A stretch of 64,000 bases of DNA from Riemerella anatipestifer ATCC 11845 = DSM 15868 (GCF_000252855.1 NC_017045.1:1674001-1738000), one strand, 5' to 3'. Positions 37,577 through 47,247 are shown, counted from the stretch's first letter. The notes: a model not told the origin generated them from the sequence alone. Numbers and translations: made by a program.

Positions 37577-38599
37577 TTAGAAAAGTTCTCCCATATTTTT
37601 AGTTCTATTGATGTTAAGGTGTTTATAAGCCTTATCGGTAACTTCTCGACCTCTTGGCGTTCTGATGATAAATCCTTCTTGAATTAAAAAAGGCTCATAA
37701 ACTTCTTCCAAAGTTTCTGGATTTTCTCCGATGGAAGTGGCTAATGCAGAAATTCCCACAGGTTTCCCTTTGAAGTTTTCTATCATCACTCTCATGATTT
37801 TGTTGTCCATATCATCAAGCCCAAACTCATCTACATTGAGAGAATCTAGTGCGAATTTGGTTATCTTTATTTCTATCTCGCCATTGCCTTTTATTTCCGC
37901 AAAATCTCGCACACGGCGAAGTAGAGCGTTAGCAATTCTAGGAGTACCTCGGCTTCTTCTAGCTATCTCTAGTGCGGCATCTTCATAAATAGGAATGCCA
38001 AGCACTCTAGCACTTCTTTCGATAATCATACCTAAAAGTTCTACCGTGTAGTACTCTAACCTAGATTGTATCCCAAACCTTGCTAGCATTGGTTTGGTAA
38101 GCATACCACTTCTTGTAGTGGCTCCAACTAAAGTAAACGGATTAAGATTGATTTGTACTGAACGGGCATTAGGTCCTGTTTCCAGCATAATATCTATCTT
38201 GTAATCTTCCATAGCGGAATAAAGGTATTCTTCTACTACGGGAGATAAACGGTGTATTTCGTCTATGAAAAGAACATCGTTTTCTTCTAAATTGGTAAGG
38301 AGTCCAGCCAAACTTCCAGGTTTGTCTAAAACGGGACCAGAGGTTACTTTAAAACCTACGCCCAATTCATTAGCAATAATGTGGGCTAGAGTGGTTTTTC
38401 CTAACCCTGGAGGACCATGCAAAAGTGTGTGGTCTAGTGCAGAACCTCGTTTTTTGGCAGCTGCTACAAAAACTTCTAAATTATCCAAGGTACGCCTTTG
38501 CCCCGCAAAATCTTTGAATGATTGAGGGCGTATTTGCTCTTCTAATAAAAGCTCTTCGGCTGAATAATTTTCTTTATCTGGATGTAAGAAGTCTGGCAT
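37577..38599 (-). CDS. ruvB: Holliday junction branch-migration ATPase RuvB
   Basis: RuvB of 340 residues, the hexameric motor that drives Holliday junction branch migration with RuvA. Walker A ([12 protein letters not shown], about 62-73), Walker B ([10 protein letters not shown]), sensor 1 ([11 protein letters not shown]) and the arginine finger region ([15 protein letters not shown]-like stretch, here KPMLARFGI) are intact. The C-terminal winged helix ends with [24 protein letters not shown] box (minus strand, 38620-38627) lies about 20 bases upstream of the ATG. No ruvA or ruvC in the window. Confidence 0.97.
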   Translation of the reverse strand: MPDFLHPDKENYSAEELLLEEQIRPQSFKDFAGQRRTLDNLEVFVAAAKKRGSALDHTLLHGPPGLGKTTLAHIIANELGVGFKVTSGPVLDKPGSLAGLLTNLEENDVLFIDEIHRLSPVVEEYLYSAMEDYKIDIMLETGPNARSVQINLNPFTLVGATTRSGMLTKPMLARFGIQSRLEYYTVELLGMIIERSARVLGIPIYEDAALEIARRSRGTPRIANALLRRVRDFAEIKGNGEIEIKITKFALDSLNVDEFGLDDMDNKIMRVMIENFKGKPVGISALATSIGENPETLEEVYEPFLIQEGFIIRTPRGREVTDKAYKHLNINRTKNMGELF

Positions 38600-38696
38600 A
38601 GCTTACTAATATCTGAGGTCAAAGATAAGGTTTTGTTATAAATTAAACTAAAGAATAAATGTGAAATTGAGTTTGGGAGAAATACAATTGGTTAAT

Positions 38697-38737
38697 ATAA
38701 AAAATCCTCACAGTTCTCATTCTGTAAGGATTTTTAT
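38697..38737 (-). terminator. Terminator of the ferritin gene
   Basis: AAATCCTcACAG pairs with CTGTaAGGATTT, with a T-run on the minus strand, 24 bases past the ferritin stop. Confidence 0.75.
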
Positions 38738-38760
38738 GTTTAGATTTTAATTTAATAAAA

Positions 38761-39267
38761 CTATTCAGCTCCTTCTTGGAAAGTACGCTGCCCTAATTCT
38801 TGGTCAAAAAGATAAAGTGCAGAGTTGTTATCTTTTACCATTTTTATCTTAGCAACCAGCTGAGATGCAGATGCTTCTTCCTCTACTTGCTCATTGATGA
38901 ACCATTGTAGAAAAGATGCCGTAGCATAACTTCCTTCCTCATTAGCGATTTTATAGATGTTGAAGATACTTTTGGTCACTTCTTTCTCGTGGGCTAAAGC
39001 TCTTTCAAATATATCTAAAGCGTCATTAAATTCATAAGGCGGAGCATCTACTTGTCCTAAAATTACTCTTCCACCAACATCATTAAGGAAATCAAACATC
39101 TTATCCGCGTGCATCAATTCTTCCTTAGCTTGTACACGAAAATAGTTAGCAATACCATCTAAATCTTGGTTATGGAACCATGCTGCCATAGATAGATAAT
39201 ATTGTGCAGCGTATTGCTCTTTTGTAATTTGTTCGTTAATGAGTTGTTCTATTGTTGTACTTATCAT
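38761..39267 (-). CDS. Bacterial non-haem ferritin
   Basis: A 168-residue FtnA-type ferritin, which oxidises and stores iron in a 24-subunit shell. Ferroxidase-site residues: Glu in NEQITKEQYAAQYYLS, Glu and His in RVQAKEELMHADKMFDFL, Glu in LAHEKEV and Gln/Glu in FLQWFINEQVEEE. The order and length match the family. A TAAATTTG box (minus strand, 39284-39291) lies 17 bases before the ATG. Monocistronic, with its own terminator. Confidence 0.95.
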   Translation of the reverse strand: MISTTIEQLINEQITKEQYAAQYYLSMAAWFHNQDLDGIANYFRVQAKEELMHADKMFDFLNDVGGRVILGQVDAPPYEFNDALDIFERALAHEKEVTKSIFNIYKIANEEGSYATASFLQWFINEQVEEEASASQLVAKIKMVKDNNSALYLFDQELGQRTFQEGAE

Positions 39268-39345
39268 AATTTAAGATTTTCTACAAATTTAAGGAAAATA
39301 TTGTAACTTATTTTAAGAGAGTAATATGTAATTTCTATAGAGTGT

Positions 39346-39858
39346 TTAGACTAAATGTATTGATTCCTGAAAAAATCTTTTTTGTGAGTCAAAGGCTAGA
39401 TTATTAAGGTTTAAATCATTTTTATTTATCCAAATGATTTCATTTACTTCATCTAGTTCTAGCTCTAGTTTAGGCTTTTCAGTGAGTTCGTATTGAAAGA
39501 ATAAATCCATAGTGTTATAATCTATACCTTTATAGTGGTAAATGTTATCTTGGCTAGAAAGGTAGCGGAGTTTATTTGAATCTATATTAAGTTTTAATTC
39601 TTCGTAGAGTTCCCTTTTGCAGGTGTTTTCTGTGGTTTCTTTTGGGTCGCAAAAACCACCAGGGAGGTCTAGCATTCCTTTTTTAGGGTCTTGATTTCTG
39701 CGAGTGAACAAAATTTCATCTCCGCAAGTAACGAGTACCGCTACGGCAGCGGCACAATTGTGATAAAGTACAAAAGAACATTTGTTACAGGAGAATTTTC
39801 TAAGGTCGGTAAAAACTAATGTTTCTTTTCCGCATTTGGGGCAATATTTTAGTGTCAT
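39346..39858 (-). CDS. Nudix hydrolase with N-terminal zinc ribbon
   Basis: A 170-residue Nudix enzyme. A zinc ribbon (YCPKCGKETLVF, then FSCNKCSFV; four Cys) opens it, then the Nudix box GGFCDPKETTENTCKRELYE-EL (about 67-88) with Gly, Glu, Arg-Glu and Glu-Glu in register. This layout is like NudC-type or ADP-ribose-type hydrolases, but the substrate (dinucleotide or sugar nucleotide) cannot be told. It ends close to the xerD start of the neighbouring unit and is read on the same strand, four bases downstream of xerD. Confidence 0.88.
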   Translation of the reverse strand: MTLKYCPKCGKETLVFTDLRKFSCNKCSFVLYHNCAAAVAVLVTCGDEILFTRRNQDPKKGMLDLPGGFCDPKETTENTCKRELYEELKLNIDSNKLRYLSSQDNIYHYKGIDYNTMDLFFQYELTEKPKLELELDEVNEIIWINKNDLNLNNLAFDSQKRFFQESIHLV

Positions 39859-39862
39859 ATGT

Positions 39863-40774
39863 TTAAAAATTAGTATTGTTTCTTGGGTGATATTTCATAA
39901 TGGTTTCTCGGAGGTCTTCGTTGTCTAGATGGGTATAAATTTCTGTGGTTGTAATGCTAGAGTGTCCCAGCATTTCCTGAATGTATCTAAGGTCAGCACC
40001 GTTTTTTAGTAGATGCGTAGCGAAAGAATGTCTAAAGGTATGTGGAGAAATATTTTTTTTGATGTTGGCTTGTAGTGCTAAATCTTTAATGATGATAAAT
40101 ACCATCACACGAGTAAGCTTAGAGCCTCGTCTATTCAAAAATAAAATATCAGAATGCTTTGGGTTGATTTTTATTTCTGACCTAACTTCTAAAAGATAAT
40201 CCTTGATAAGTTCCGCTGTATATTGAGCTAAAGGAACAAGGCGAGTTTTGCCACCCTTTCCGTCCACAATTATAAATTCTTCTTCAAAGTTGAGGTTAGA
40301 AATTTTTAGTTCTACCAATTCGGAAACCCTCAGTCCACAACCATAGAGAGTTTCTATAATGGTATGGTTTCTTTTACCTAAAGAGGTTGTTTTATCTATA
40401 GCCTCTATAAGACTTTCTATTTCCTCAAAACTTAAAGTATCAGGGAGGTATAAACCTAGCTTTGGAGTTTCGAGTAGTCTTGCAGGGTTATCAGCCCTTA
40501 ATTCGTCTTCGTGTAGAAATTTAAAAAAAGCTTTTATAGAAGAAATCCATCTAGATTGACTTCTTTCATTGGTGTAGTTTTTAGATATTTGGTAAAGATA
40601 TTCTTGTATTTGTTCGTAAGAAATATCTAAGGCGGAAGTATCGTTTAGTTTATTTTCAGCGAAATATTGCAGTTTTTTTATATCTCTAGTATAGGCATCA
40701 ATGGTGTTGTTTGAAAGGTTTTTTTCAAACTTTAGAGCATTTGCAAAGTCTTGTATTCGCTCGTTCCAATCCAT
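39863..40774 (-). CDS. xerD: Tyrosine recombinase XerD
   Basis: A 303-residue Xer recombinase that resolves chromosome dimers at dif. A SAM-like N-terminal domain (about 5-88, YTRDIKKLQYFAENK) is followed by the catalytic domain with Arg in YGCGLRVSELVELK, Lys in VDGKGGKTRLVPL, His-x-x-Arg in SPHTFRHSFATH, His/Trp position GHSSITTTEIY and the nucleophile Tyr in TEIYTH. It has the housekeeping size and its neighbours are housekeeping genes, so it is the core Xer enzyme rather than an element integrase. It directly follows the dCMP deaminase gene (0 base gap). Confidence 0.93.
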   Translation of the reverse strand: MDWNERIQDFANALKFEKNLSNNTIDAYTRDIKKLQYFAENKLNDTSALDISYEQIQEYLYQISKNYTNERSQSRWISSIKAFFKFLHEDELRADNPARLLETPKLGLYLPDTLSFEEIESLIEAIDKTTSLGKRNHTIIETLYGCGLRVSELVELKISNLNFEEEFIIVDGKGGKTRLVPLAQYTAELIKDYLLEVRSEIKINPKHSDILFLNRRGSKLTRVMVFIIIKDLALQANIKKNISPHTFRHSFATHLLKNGADLRYIQEMLGHSSITTTEIYTHLDNEDLRETIMKYHPRNNTNF

Positions 40775-41206
40775 TTAATTTTCTAGCAAATCTTGCGGGA
40801 TTTGAGTTACCTCCACTCCTGCATTTTTAAGGAAAGTAAGTCCTTCTTCGTCAGAATAATGGTCTATATAAACTAATCTTTTAATTCCTGATTGGTAGAT
40901 GAGTTTGCTACATTCTTTGCAAGGCGAAAGTGTAAGGTAAAGTGTAGCACCTTCTGCAGTTTGTGTGGTTCTCGCGAGTTTTAGAATGGCGTTGGCTTCG
41001 GCGTGTAATACATACCATTTGGTTTGCCCTTGCTCATCTTCACAGCAATTTTCTAGTCCAGAAGGCGTGCCGTTGTAGCCGTCTGAAATAATGGTGCGGT
41101 CTTTTACAATAAGAGCTCCTACTTGCTTTCTTTTGCAGTAGGAAAGCTTGGCCCATTCTTGAGCCATTTTAAGGTAAGCGATGTCAAATTTGTTATGTGA
41201 TTCCAT
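40775..41206 (-). CDS. Deoxycytidylate (dCMP) deaminase-like protein
   Basis: A 143-residue zinc-dependent deaminase of the dCMP/ComEB type, which makes dUMP for thymidylate synthesis. The Zn site is HAEANAIL (His and catalytic Glu) with PCKECSKLI (two Cys). SYCKRKQVGALIVKDRTIISDGYNGTPSG near the start is typical. It sits between the enoyl-CoA hydratase gene and xerD on the same strand, with tight spacing. Confidence 0.9.
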   Translation of the reverse strand: MESHNKFDIAYLKMAQEWAKLSYCKRKQVGALIVKDRTIISDGYNGTPSGLENCCEDEQGQTKWYVLHAEANAILKLARTTQTAEGATLYLTLSPCKECSKLIYQSGIKRLVYIDHYSDEEGLTFLKNAGVEVTQIPQDLLEN

Positions 41207-41231
41207 TAAAGATGTTTTTGGAATTTTTTGT

Positions 41232-41996
41232 TTAAAAGTTAGGTTTTCTTTTTTCTAAAAAAGCAGAGACTCCTTCCTTTTTATCTTCCATTTCAAATAG
41301 CTCTCCAAAAGCTTTTATTTCCACTTCGTAGCCGTTGTTACTATCTGATGCATTAACGGCTTCTATTGCTTTGCTAATGCCTTGTGGTGAGTTTTTAGCA
41401 ATAGTTTCGGCTAGTAGTTTAGTTTGAGGTAGAAGTTCTTCTTGAGAGAAAACCTCGTTTACTAAACCAATTTCTTTAGCTTTTTCTGCCGAAATCATTT
41501 TTGCGGAAAATATCATCTCGTTAGCAATGCCTTTACCTACTAATTTAGGAAGCCTTTGAGTGCCGCCATAGCCAGGAATAAGCCCTAAAGTAACTTCTGG
41601 TAAACCCAATTTTGCATTATCCGAAGCGTAGCGGATATGACACGCCATCGCTAATTCTAGTCCACCTCCAAGAGCAAATCCGTTTACAGCGGCTATGACA
41701 GGTTTTTTGAGTTGTTCAATTTTGTTGAATAATGTATTTTGCCCTGTTCTTGCTAATTCTTCTGCTTTTGGTGTATTGAAATCGCTGAACTCTTTAATGT
41801 CAGCTCCAGCGACAAAAGATTTAGCTCCACTTCCTGTGAGAATAATAATTCTGATATTTTGGTCAGCCTCTAACTCGTCTAAAGCGGAGCTTAGTTCTTT
41901 TATAGTAATAGCATTAAGGGTGTTAAGGCTCTCAGGTCTATTGATAGTGATAGTCGCAATTTTACCTTCTTTTTCTGTGATAAGATATTGATACAT
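41232..41996 (-). CDS. Enoyl-CoA hydratase/isomerase family protein
   Basis: A 254-residue crotonase-fold enzyme. It has the oxyanion-hole and catalytic stretches SFVAGADIKEF, AAVNGFALGGGLELAMACHI and LPEVTLGLIPGYGGTQRLPKLVG, with both catalytic Glu present (in GGGLELAMAC and LPEVTLG). This suggests true hydratase activity in fatty acid or amino acid breakdown (for example crotonyl-CoA). First gene of the minus-strand unit with the dCMP deaminase, xerD and the Nudix gene. Confidence 0.93.
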   Translation of the reverse strand: MYQYLITEKEGKIATITINRPESLNTLNAITIKELSSALDELEADQNIRIIILTGSGAKSFVAGADIKEFSDFNTPKAEELARTGQNTLFNKIEQLKKPVIAAVNGFALGGGLELAMACHIRYASDNAKLGLPEVTLGLIPGYGGTQRLPKLVGKGIANEMIFSAKMISAEKAKEIGLVNEVFSQEELLPQTKLLAETIAKNSPQGISKAIEAVNASDSNNGYEVEIKAFGELFEMEDKKEGVSAFLEKRKPNF

Positions 41997-42008
41997 AATT
42001 TTCTGTTT

Positions 42009-43160
42009 TTAAACAGTTGGGGTAGGAGCATTTTTTTCAATTAGTCCTAAAGTTTTCAATTCACTCCAAAAAGCTTTGTTGATGATTTCGTTTCCGTGTA
42101 ACGAAATAAAATTCTTGTAAATTTGTTCTGCATTTCTACAACCAGTGAGTACAGAAACTACAGCAGGGTGTGCCATTGCAAATTGCAGAGCAGCCGTTCT
42201 TAGGTCAACACCGTACTTAGTAGCTACAGCTTGTAATTGCTTTCTCTTTTCTGCAATTTCTTTAGGAGCAGGATTAGGAGAGTAGTTCCAAGTTTCATTT
42301 CCTGCAAGATAACCACAGTTTAACGGAGAACCGAGTACTATTTTTACCTTGTTTTTTTGCAAGGTAGGGAAGGTTTCATTTAGAGCCTGTTTATGATCTA
42401 GTAGAGAGTATTGTGTAGCCATTAGACAAATATCTGGTTGCGAAAAATTCAGTGCTTCTAGAACCGCATCGGGCTGATTGATACCAAAGCCCCAACCTTT
42501 GATGATGCCTTCTTCTTTCATTTTGGCAAGCTCAGGGATAGCTCCTTTTTTAGCTTCTTCAAAGTATTTTTGATACTCTTCTTTAGAACCAAAATTAGCA
42601 GGGTTTAAATCGTGAATAAAAACAAAGTCTAACTTCTGAACGCCCATTCTTAATAAGCTATCTTCTATTGATTTTCTAGCTCCACTTGCTGTGTAATCGT
42701 AATTGAAAACGGCATTCATTGGGTTTTTCCAAAGATGTTTAATTTGTTCCTTTGGAGCGATGCCAGGTTTTAAAATTCTGCCTACTTTACTGGACAAAAT
42801 ATATTTATCCGAAGGTTTGCCGTCTAAAAACACTCCAAATCTCCTCTCACTAATCCCATTGCCGTATCTAGGAGATGTATCATAATAACGAATGCCTAAT
42901 TCCCATGCTTTTTCCAGAGTTTTTAGTGCGTCCTCTTCTGAGGTAAGCTTCCAAGCTCCTGCTAACGGAACGCCTCCAAGCCCTAATACTTTATTAAGGT
43001 TATTGCCGTCGTTTAGAGGTGGCATTTCTTCATTATATTCATCAATGGGCTCGTGGTCTTCACTGTTTACAACAGTACTTTGACCTAACAAAGTAGTAGG
43101 TACTGCTGCTGCCGATAATACACCTAAACCTAAATTCTGCAAAAACTCTTTTCTTTTCAT
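42009..43160 (-). CDS. Exported aldo/keto reductase
   Basis: 383 residues from the ATG at 43160. The longer frame upstream overlaps katA and lacks the signal sequence at its start, so it was rejected. The N-terminus (MKRKEFLQNLGLGVLSAAAV) looks like a Tat-type signal with Lys-Arg-Lys in place of twin Arg. The rest is an aldo/keto reductase barrel with catalytic Asp and Tyr in RYYDTSPRYGNG, Lys in ILSSKVGRIL and His in LDFVFIHDLN. Substrate unknown. Directly downstream of katA on the same strand (50 bases), so it may share its regulation. Confidence 0.85.
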   Translation of the reverse strand: MKRKEFLQNLGLGVLSAAAVPTTLLGQSTVVNSEDHEPIDEYNEEMPPLNDGNNLNKVLGLGGVPLAGAWKLTSEEDALKTLEKAWELGIRYYDTSPRYGNGISERRFGVFLDGKPSDKYILSSKVGRILKPGIAPKEQIKHLWKNPMNAVFNYDYTASGARKSIEDSLLRMGVQKLDFVFIHDLNPANFGSKEEYQKYFEEAKKGAIPELAKMKEEGIIKGWGFGINQPDAVLEALNFSQPDICLMATQYSLLDHKQALNETFPTLQKNKVKIVLGSPLNCGYLAGNETWNYSPNPAPKEIAEKRKQLQAVATKYGVDLRTAALQFAMAHPAVVSVLTGCRNAEQIYKNFISLHGNEIINKAFWSELKTLGLIEKNAPTPTV

Positions 43161-43209
43161 ATTACTATACTTTTGTTTGGTGTCTAATATACGAAAAAAA
43201 AATAAAGTT

Positions 43210-44697
43210 TTACTTTTGCTGATGCATATCATTAAAATTGATGCTGATGCCAAGTCCAGAAGCTACTTTCATTCCTAAATCCAAATTAGCACGGAAGAAA
43301 TGACATAGCTGTCTATTGATGATTTCTTCTCTTCTTTCACCATCAATTTTTTGCATATGGTTTATAATATTTTTCACAAGGTTGGCTCTAGCTTGGTCGT
43401 CCATCGCTTTGGAATAAAGTAATCCAGGTTGTGTAAAATGGTCATCATCATTTTCATTTCGGTTGAAAAAAGCCACTTTATTATTATCTAAATGATATTC
43501 GTGGGCTTTGTAGGAAGAGTCAGGTTTTATATCATCAAAGCTATTTGGATAATAGTTTGGACTATCTTTATAGTTTGAAGCATCTGCCATTGCACCATCT
43601 CTATGATAATGATTTACCGAGAATGGGCAACGATTAACCTGCAACTGATAAGCATTAACGCCCACTCTATAACGATGTGCATCTGGATAGGAGAAGATGC
43701 GTCCTTGTAGCATTTTGTCAGGGGAAAGTCCAATGCCATCAATAATATTACTAGGAGCAAAAACAGATTGTTCTACTTCGGCAAAATAATTATTAGGAAT
43801 TTTGTTGAGTTCCATTTCTCCAACTTCTATTAAAGGAAACTCGCTATGAGGCCAAACTTTGGTTATATCAAAAGGATTCCAACGAAACTCATTAGCCTGT
43901 TCTTCGGTCATTACCTGTATGTAGAGTGTCCATTTAGGGAAGTTGCCACTTTCTATTGCATTTACAAGGTCTTCTTGAGCAAAGTCTGGATTTTCACCTT
44001 TCATTTTCACAGCTTCCTCATCGGTAAAGTTTTTAATACCTTGTTGAGTTTTAAAATTGAATTTCACCCAAACCCTTTCATTATTAGCGTTAATCATAGA
44101 AAAGGTGTGAGAGCCAAAGCCGTGCATATGGCGATAGCCGTAAGGTGTACCTCTATCTGACATCAGGATAAGCACTTGATGAAGAGATTCAGGGTTAAGA
44201 GACCAAAAATCCCACATCATGGTGTGGCTTTTGAGGTTAGTTTTTGGGTGTCTTTTCTGTGTATGAATGAAATCGGAGAATTTTTTGGCATCTTTAATGA
44301 AGAATACAGGTGTATTATTGCCCACCAAATCCCAATTTCCGTCTTCTGTATAAAATTTAAGAGCGAAGCCTCTTGGGTCTCTTTCGGTATCGGCACTACC
44401 TTTCTCACCACCAACTGTTGAGAAACGAGCAAACATCTTGCAGGTGTTGCCTACTTTAGAGAAGAGCTTAGCTTTAGTATATTTGGTAATATCATTGGTT
44501 ACGGTAAATGTTCCGTAAGCTCCTGTCCCTTTTGCATGTACTACTCTTTCTGGTATTCTTTCTCTTACGAAATGTGCCAGTTTTTCCTGTAAAACAAAAT
44601 CTTGTAATAGGACAGGACCTCTAGAGCCTACAGTCTGTGAGTCTTCGTATTCGTAGTAAGGACTTCCAGAGACGGTGGTGAGTTTTTTATGAGACAT
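43210..44697 (-). CDS. katA: Monofunctional haem catalase
   Basis: A 495-residue clade 3 (small-subunit) catalase that disproportionates hydrogen peroxide. The essential distal His is in RVVHAKGTGAYG (about 54), the distal Asn in LVGNNTPVFF, and the proximal Tyr in FSYPDAHRYRVG. It has the full family length. The gene diverges from oxyR, and a TAAATTTG box (minus strand, 44758-44765) lies about 60 bases before the ATG. Together with katG this gives two independent catalases in one window. Confidence 0.97.
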   Translation of the reverse strand: MSHKKLTTVSGSPYYEYEDSQTVGSRGPVLLQDFVLQEKLAHFVRERIPERVVHAKGTGAYGTFTVTNDITKYTKAKLFSKVGNTCKMFARFSTVGGEKGSADTERDPRGFALKFYTEDGNWDLVGNNTPVFFIKDAKKFSDFIHTQKRHPKTNLKSHTMMWDFWSLNPESLHQVLILMSDRGTPYGYRHMHGFGSHTFSMINANNERVWVKFNFKTQQGIKNFTDEEAVKMKGENPDFAQEDLVNAIESGNFPKWTLYIQVMTEEQANEFRWNPFDITKVWPHSEFPLIEVGEMELNKIPNNYFAEVEQSVFAPSNIIDGIGLSPDKMLQGRIFSYPDAHRYRVGVNAYQLQVNRCPFSVNHYHRDGAMADASNYKDSPNYYPNSFDDIKPDSSYKAHEYHLDNNKVAFFNRNENDDDHFTQPGLLYSKAMDDQARANLVKNIINHMQKIDGERREEIINRQLCHFFRANLDLGMKVASGLGISINFNDMHQQK

Positions 44698-44729
44698 ATT
44701 GTTATTTTATCTTTATTTTAGGTTAAAAC

Positions 44730-44796
44730 TACACTATTGTAGATTCGTAAAATTAAACAAATTTAGGTATAAAATGAATAAACATTAGTATATTTG
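44730..44796. promoter_or_regulatory. Divergent katA / oxyR promoter region
   Basis: TAAATTTG on the minus strand (44758-44765) faces katA; TATATTTG on the plus strand (44789-44796) faces oxyR. A CTACA-CTAT-TGTAG palindrome (44730-44743) lies downstream of the katA box. No full OxyR consensus is visible here, unlike the dps promoter. Confidence 0.55.
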
Positions 44797-44840
44797 CGTA
44801 GAAAAATTTTAGGGAAGCCTTATTTACAATTCTATAAATA

Positions 44841-45791
44841 ATGAATGTTCAGCAATTAGAATACCTCATTTCTGTGGATAAACACAAGCATTTTGGTAAA
44901 GCAGCTCAGGCTTGTTTTATCACTCAGCCTACCCTTAGTGCGATGATACAGAAATTGGAAGAAGAGCTAGATGTTAAAATATTTGACCGCTCGACACATC
45001 CAATAAGAACCACAGATGCAGGTAAGGAAATCCTGCAACATGCTTATAGAATTATTGATGAAATTAATGAGATGAAAAATAAGGCGAATAGTCTCAATAA
45101 TATTTTGGCGGGTAAAGTGGTGCTAGGTATTATCCCTACTGTGTCTCCGTTTATACTTCCTGTGGAAATTTTTGATTTTCTATCACAGAATCCCAATATA
45201 GAAATGGAAGTAAAGGAACTCAATACGGATAGTGTGATAAAGGCATTGAAATCAGGCGAGATAGATGCAGGTATCATTGCGACACCTCACCACGATGCAG
45301 ATGAGTTTTTTAAAGATGTTTTATTTAATGAAGAGTTGATGCTGTATTCTACTGAGTATGGTGGGGAAAATGAGAGTAAATATGTGCTTCCTCAAGATAT
45401 AAAAGCAGATAAAATATGGCTTTTGGAAGAGGGGAATTGCCTGACAACTCAATTTGAGAATATATGTAATCTTAAAGAGAATAGATTAAAGCCTAATAAT
45501 CTTGATTTTAAAGCAACTAGCATTAGTTCTTTACTTCAAATCGTGGATAGAGTGGGAGGAATTACATTGTTGCCTGAACTTGCGGCTAACCAGTTGGAGA
45601 ATACTCAAAAGGCTAAAATATCAAGATTTAGAAAGCCTTTTCCTTATAGGGAAATTAGCTTAATCTATTATAAACCTACCTATAAACAGAAAATTTTAGA
45701 TGAGTTTGTAAAAGTAGTGAGAGAGTCGGTTCAGCCGATGCTTAACTACACGCAAGCTCCAAAAGATTATGTTAATATTAGACCAGATTAA
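44841..45791 (+). CDS. oxyR: LysR-type peroxide-sensing regulator OxyR
   Basis: A 316-residue LysR-type regulator: winged HTH (1-60, with HFGKAAQACFITQPTLSAMI) and an effector domain. Two cysteines, C200 and C209, in EGNCLTTQFENIC sit at the same spacing as the redox pair (C199/C208) of Escherichia coli OxyR, so disulfide sensing of peroxide is expected. It diverges from katA, the classic arrangement. Candidate targets within the window are katA, dps, katG and possibly the aldo/keto reductase. It is followed closely by the metK leader. Confidence 0.95.
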   Translation: MNVQQLEYLISVDKHKHFGKAAQACFITQPTLSAMIQKLEEELDVKIFDRSTHPIRTTDAGKEILQHAYRIIDEINEMKNKANSLNNILAGKVVLGIIPTVSPFILPVEIFDFLSQNPNIEMEVKELNTDSVIKALKSGEIDAGIIATPHHDADEFFKDVLFNEELMLYSTEYGGENESKYVLPQDIKADKIWLLEEGNCLTTQFENICNLKENRLKPNNLDFKATSISSLLQIVDRVGGITLLPELAANQLENTQKAKISRFRKPFPYREISLIYYKPTYKQKILDEFVKVVRESVQPMLNYTQAPKDYVNIRPD

Positions 45792-45798
45792 ATAGTTT

Positions 45799-45828
45799 TT
45801 GCTATAAATAAAAACTTTTATAACTTTG
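45799..45828 (+). promoter_or_regulatory. Promoter of metK
   Basis: TTG (45799-45801), 19 bases, TAACTTTG (45821-45828): a very good Bacteroidota promoter, just past the oxyR stop. Transcription should start near 45835, right before the riboswitch. Confidence 0.75.
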
Positions 45829-45837
45829 CAAACTCAA

Positions 45838-45893
45838 AGTAAAGAGGAAAAATTTGACTGATTGCAACCTCACTAAAAAATGCTAAAACAGAT
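45838..45893 (+). promoter_or_regulatory. SAM-II-type riboswitch in the metK leader
   Basis: P1 is GAGG (45844-45847) with CCTC (45868-45871). The loop between them ends CTGATTGCAA just before the 3' arm, and CACTAAAAAATGCTAAAAC follows, which would form the pseudoknot with the loop. The order (CTGATT, TTGCAA, P1 3' arm, A-rich, GCTAAA) matches the known metX/metA SAM-II aptamers. It lies 75 bases ahead of metK, the SAM synthetase gene, and about ten bases after the predicted start of transcription. A SAM-V aptamer has a similar core and is the main alternative. Confidence 0.75.
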
Positions 45894-45966
45894 TTCTATT
45901 TTAGTTTCTTTTTGATGTTCTTCGGTCTTATTTTTAGTATTAAATTTTAATTAAATAATAAAAAAT

Positions 45967-47247
45967 ATGCCGTATTTATTCACATCTGAATCTGTTTCAG
46001 AAGGACATCCTGATAAAATTGCAGATCAAATTTCTGATGCTTTAATAGACCATTTTCTTGCCTACGATGAGAAGGCAAAGGTGGCTTGTGAAACTTTAGT
46101 AACCACAGGACAGGTTATTTTGGCGGGAGAGGTTAAATCTTCGGCTTACTTAGACGTGCAAACCATTGCTAGAGAGGTCATCAACGAGATAGGCTATACC
46201 AAAGGCGAGTATATGTTTAATGGAGATTCTTGTGGGGTTTTGTCTGCCATCCATGAGCAGTCGCCAGAAATTAATCAAGGGGTGGATAGAGTGGTAGCCG
46301 AAGATAACTTTGAAGCAAAAGCTCAAGCTCAAGGGGCAGGCGACCAAGGAATGATGTTCGGTTATGCAACCAATGAAACCGACAATTATATGCCTTTGGC
46401 TTTAGATTTGGCACACGCTATTTTGAGGGAGCTATCTGCAATCAGAAGAGAAGGAACGGAAATAAAATACCTTCGCCCTGATGCTAAAAGTCAGGTAACC
46501 ATAGAGTATTCTGATGATCATAAGCCTATCCGAATTGATAGTATTGTAATATCCACCCAGCACGATGAGTTTTCTGATGATGATACTATGTTAGCCCAGA
46601 TTAGAAAAGACTTAACAGAAATTCTCATTCCCAGAGTGGTTGCTAAGCAAAAACCAGAGATACAGAAGTTGTTTAATAATGATATTAAATATCACATCAA
46701 CCCTACAGGGAAGTTTGTAATTGGAGGACCACACGGTGATACAGGGCTTACGGGTAGGAAAATCATTGTAGATACTTACGGTGGTAAAGGAGCTCACGGT
46801 GGCGGTGCTTTTTCGGGTAAAGACCCTTCTAAAGTAGACCGTAGTGCGGCGTATGCTACAAGACATATTGCTAAAAATTTAGTGGCTGCTGGGGTGGCAG
46901 ATGAGGTGCTGGTTCAGGTATCTTACGCTATTGGTGTGGCAGAGCCTTGTGGGCTTTACATCAATACCTACGGAACCTCTAAGGTGCCTTATAGCGATGG
47001 GGAAATAGCGGAAAAATTAAAAGGTATTTTTGATTTGAGACCTTACGCCATAGAAACTAATTTAAAATTAAGAAACCCTATCTACAGAGAAACGGCGGCT
47101 TATGGGCATATGGGTAGGGAGTCTTATATTGCGGATAAGGTATTTAATGAAGGGAAAGAAAATGAACTTGTGGTAAAAGATTTAGAGTTCTTTACCTGGG
47201 AGAAATTGGATAGAGTAGAGGATATTAAGAAAGTCTTTAATCTCTAA
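45967..47247 (+). CDS. metK: S-adenosylmethionine synthetase
   Basis: MetK of 426 residues makes SAM from methionine and ATP. The signature motifs are present: [21 protein letters not shown] near the start, [12 protein letters not shown] (about 121-132), and [15 protein letters not shown] (about 275-289), the P-loop-like phosphate binder. It has a longer C-terminal half than the Escherichia coli enzyme, normal for this phylum. It follows the SAM-II-type riboswitch, so its own product would turn it off. A SAM-fed methyltransferase lies at 4395. Confidence 0.98.
   Translation: MPYLFTSESVSEGHPDKIADQISDALIDHFLAYDEKAKVACETLVTTGQVILAGEVKSSAYLDVQTIAREVINEIGYTKGEYMFNGDSCGVLSAIHEQSPEINQGVDRVVAEDNFEAKAQAQGAGDQGMMFGYATNETDNYMPLALDLAHAILRELSAIRREGTEIKYLRPDAKSQVTIEYSDDHKPIRIDSIVISTQHDEFSDDDTMLAQIRKDLTEILIPRVVAKQKPEIQKLFNNDIKYHINPTGKFVIGGPHGDTGLTGRKIIVDTYGGKGAHGGGAFSGKDPSKVDRSAAYATRHIAKNLVAAGVADEVLVQVSYAIGVAEPCGLYINTYGTSKVPYSDGEIAEKLKGIFDLRPYAIETNLKLRNPIYRETAAYGHMGRESYIADKVFNEGKENELVVKDLEFFTWEKLDRVEDIKKVFNL

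Noticed and set aside
39863-40774. XerD-like recombinase as the integrase of a mobile element
   Set aside because: It has housekeeping neighbours on both sides, no attachment-site repeats nearby, and the core XerD length and motifs.
42009-43253. Longer form of the aldo/keto reductase overlapping katA by 44 bases
   Set aside because: The signal-like N-terminus starts at the internal ATG (43160); the extra 31 residues read through the katA 3' end and have no homology-like character.
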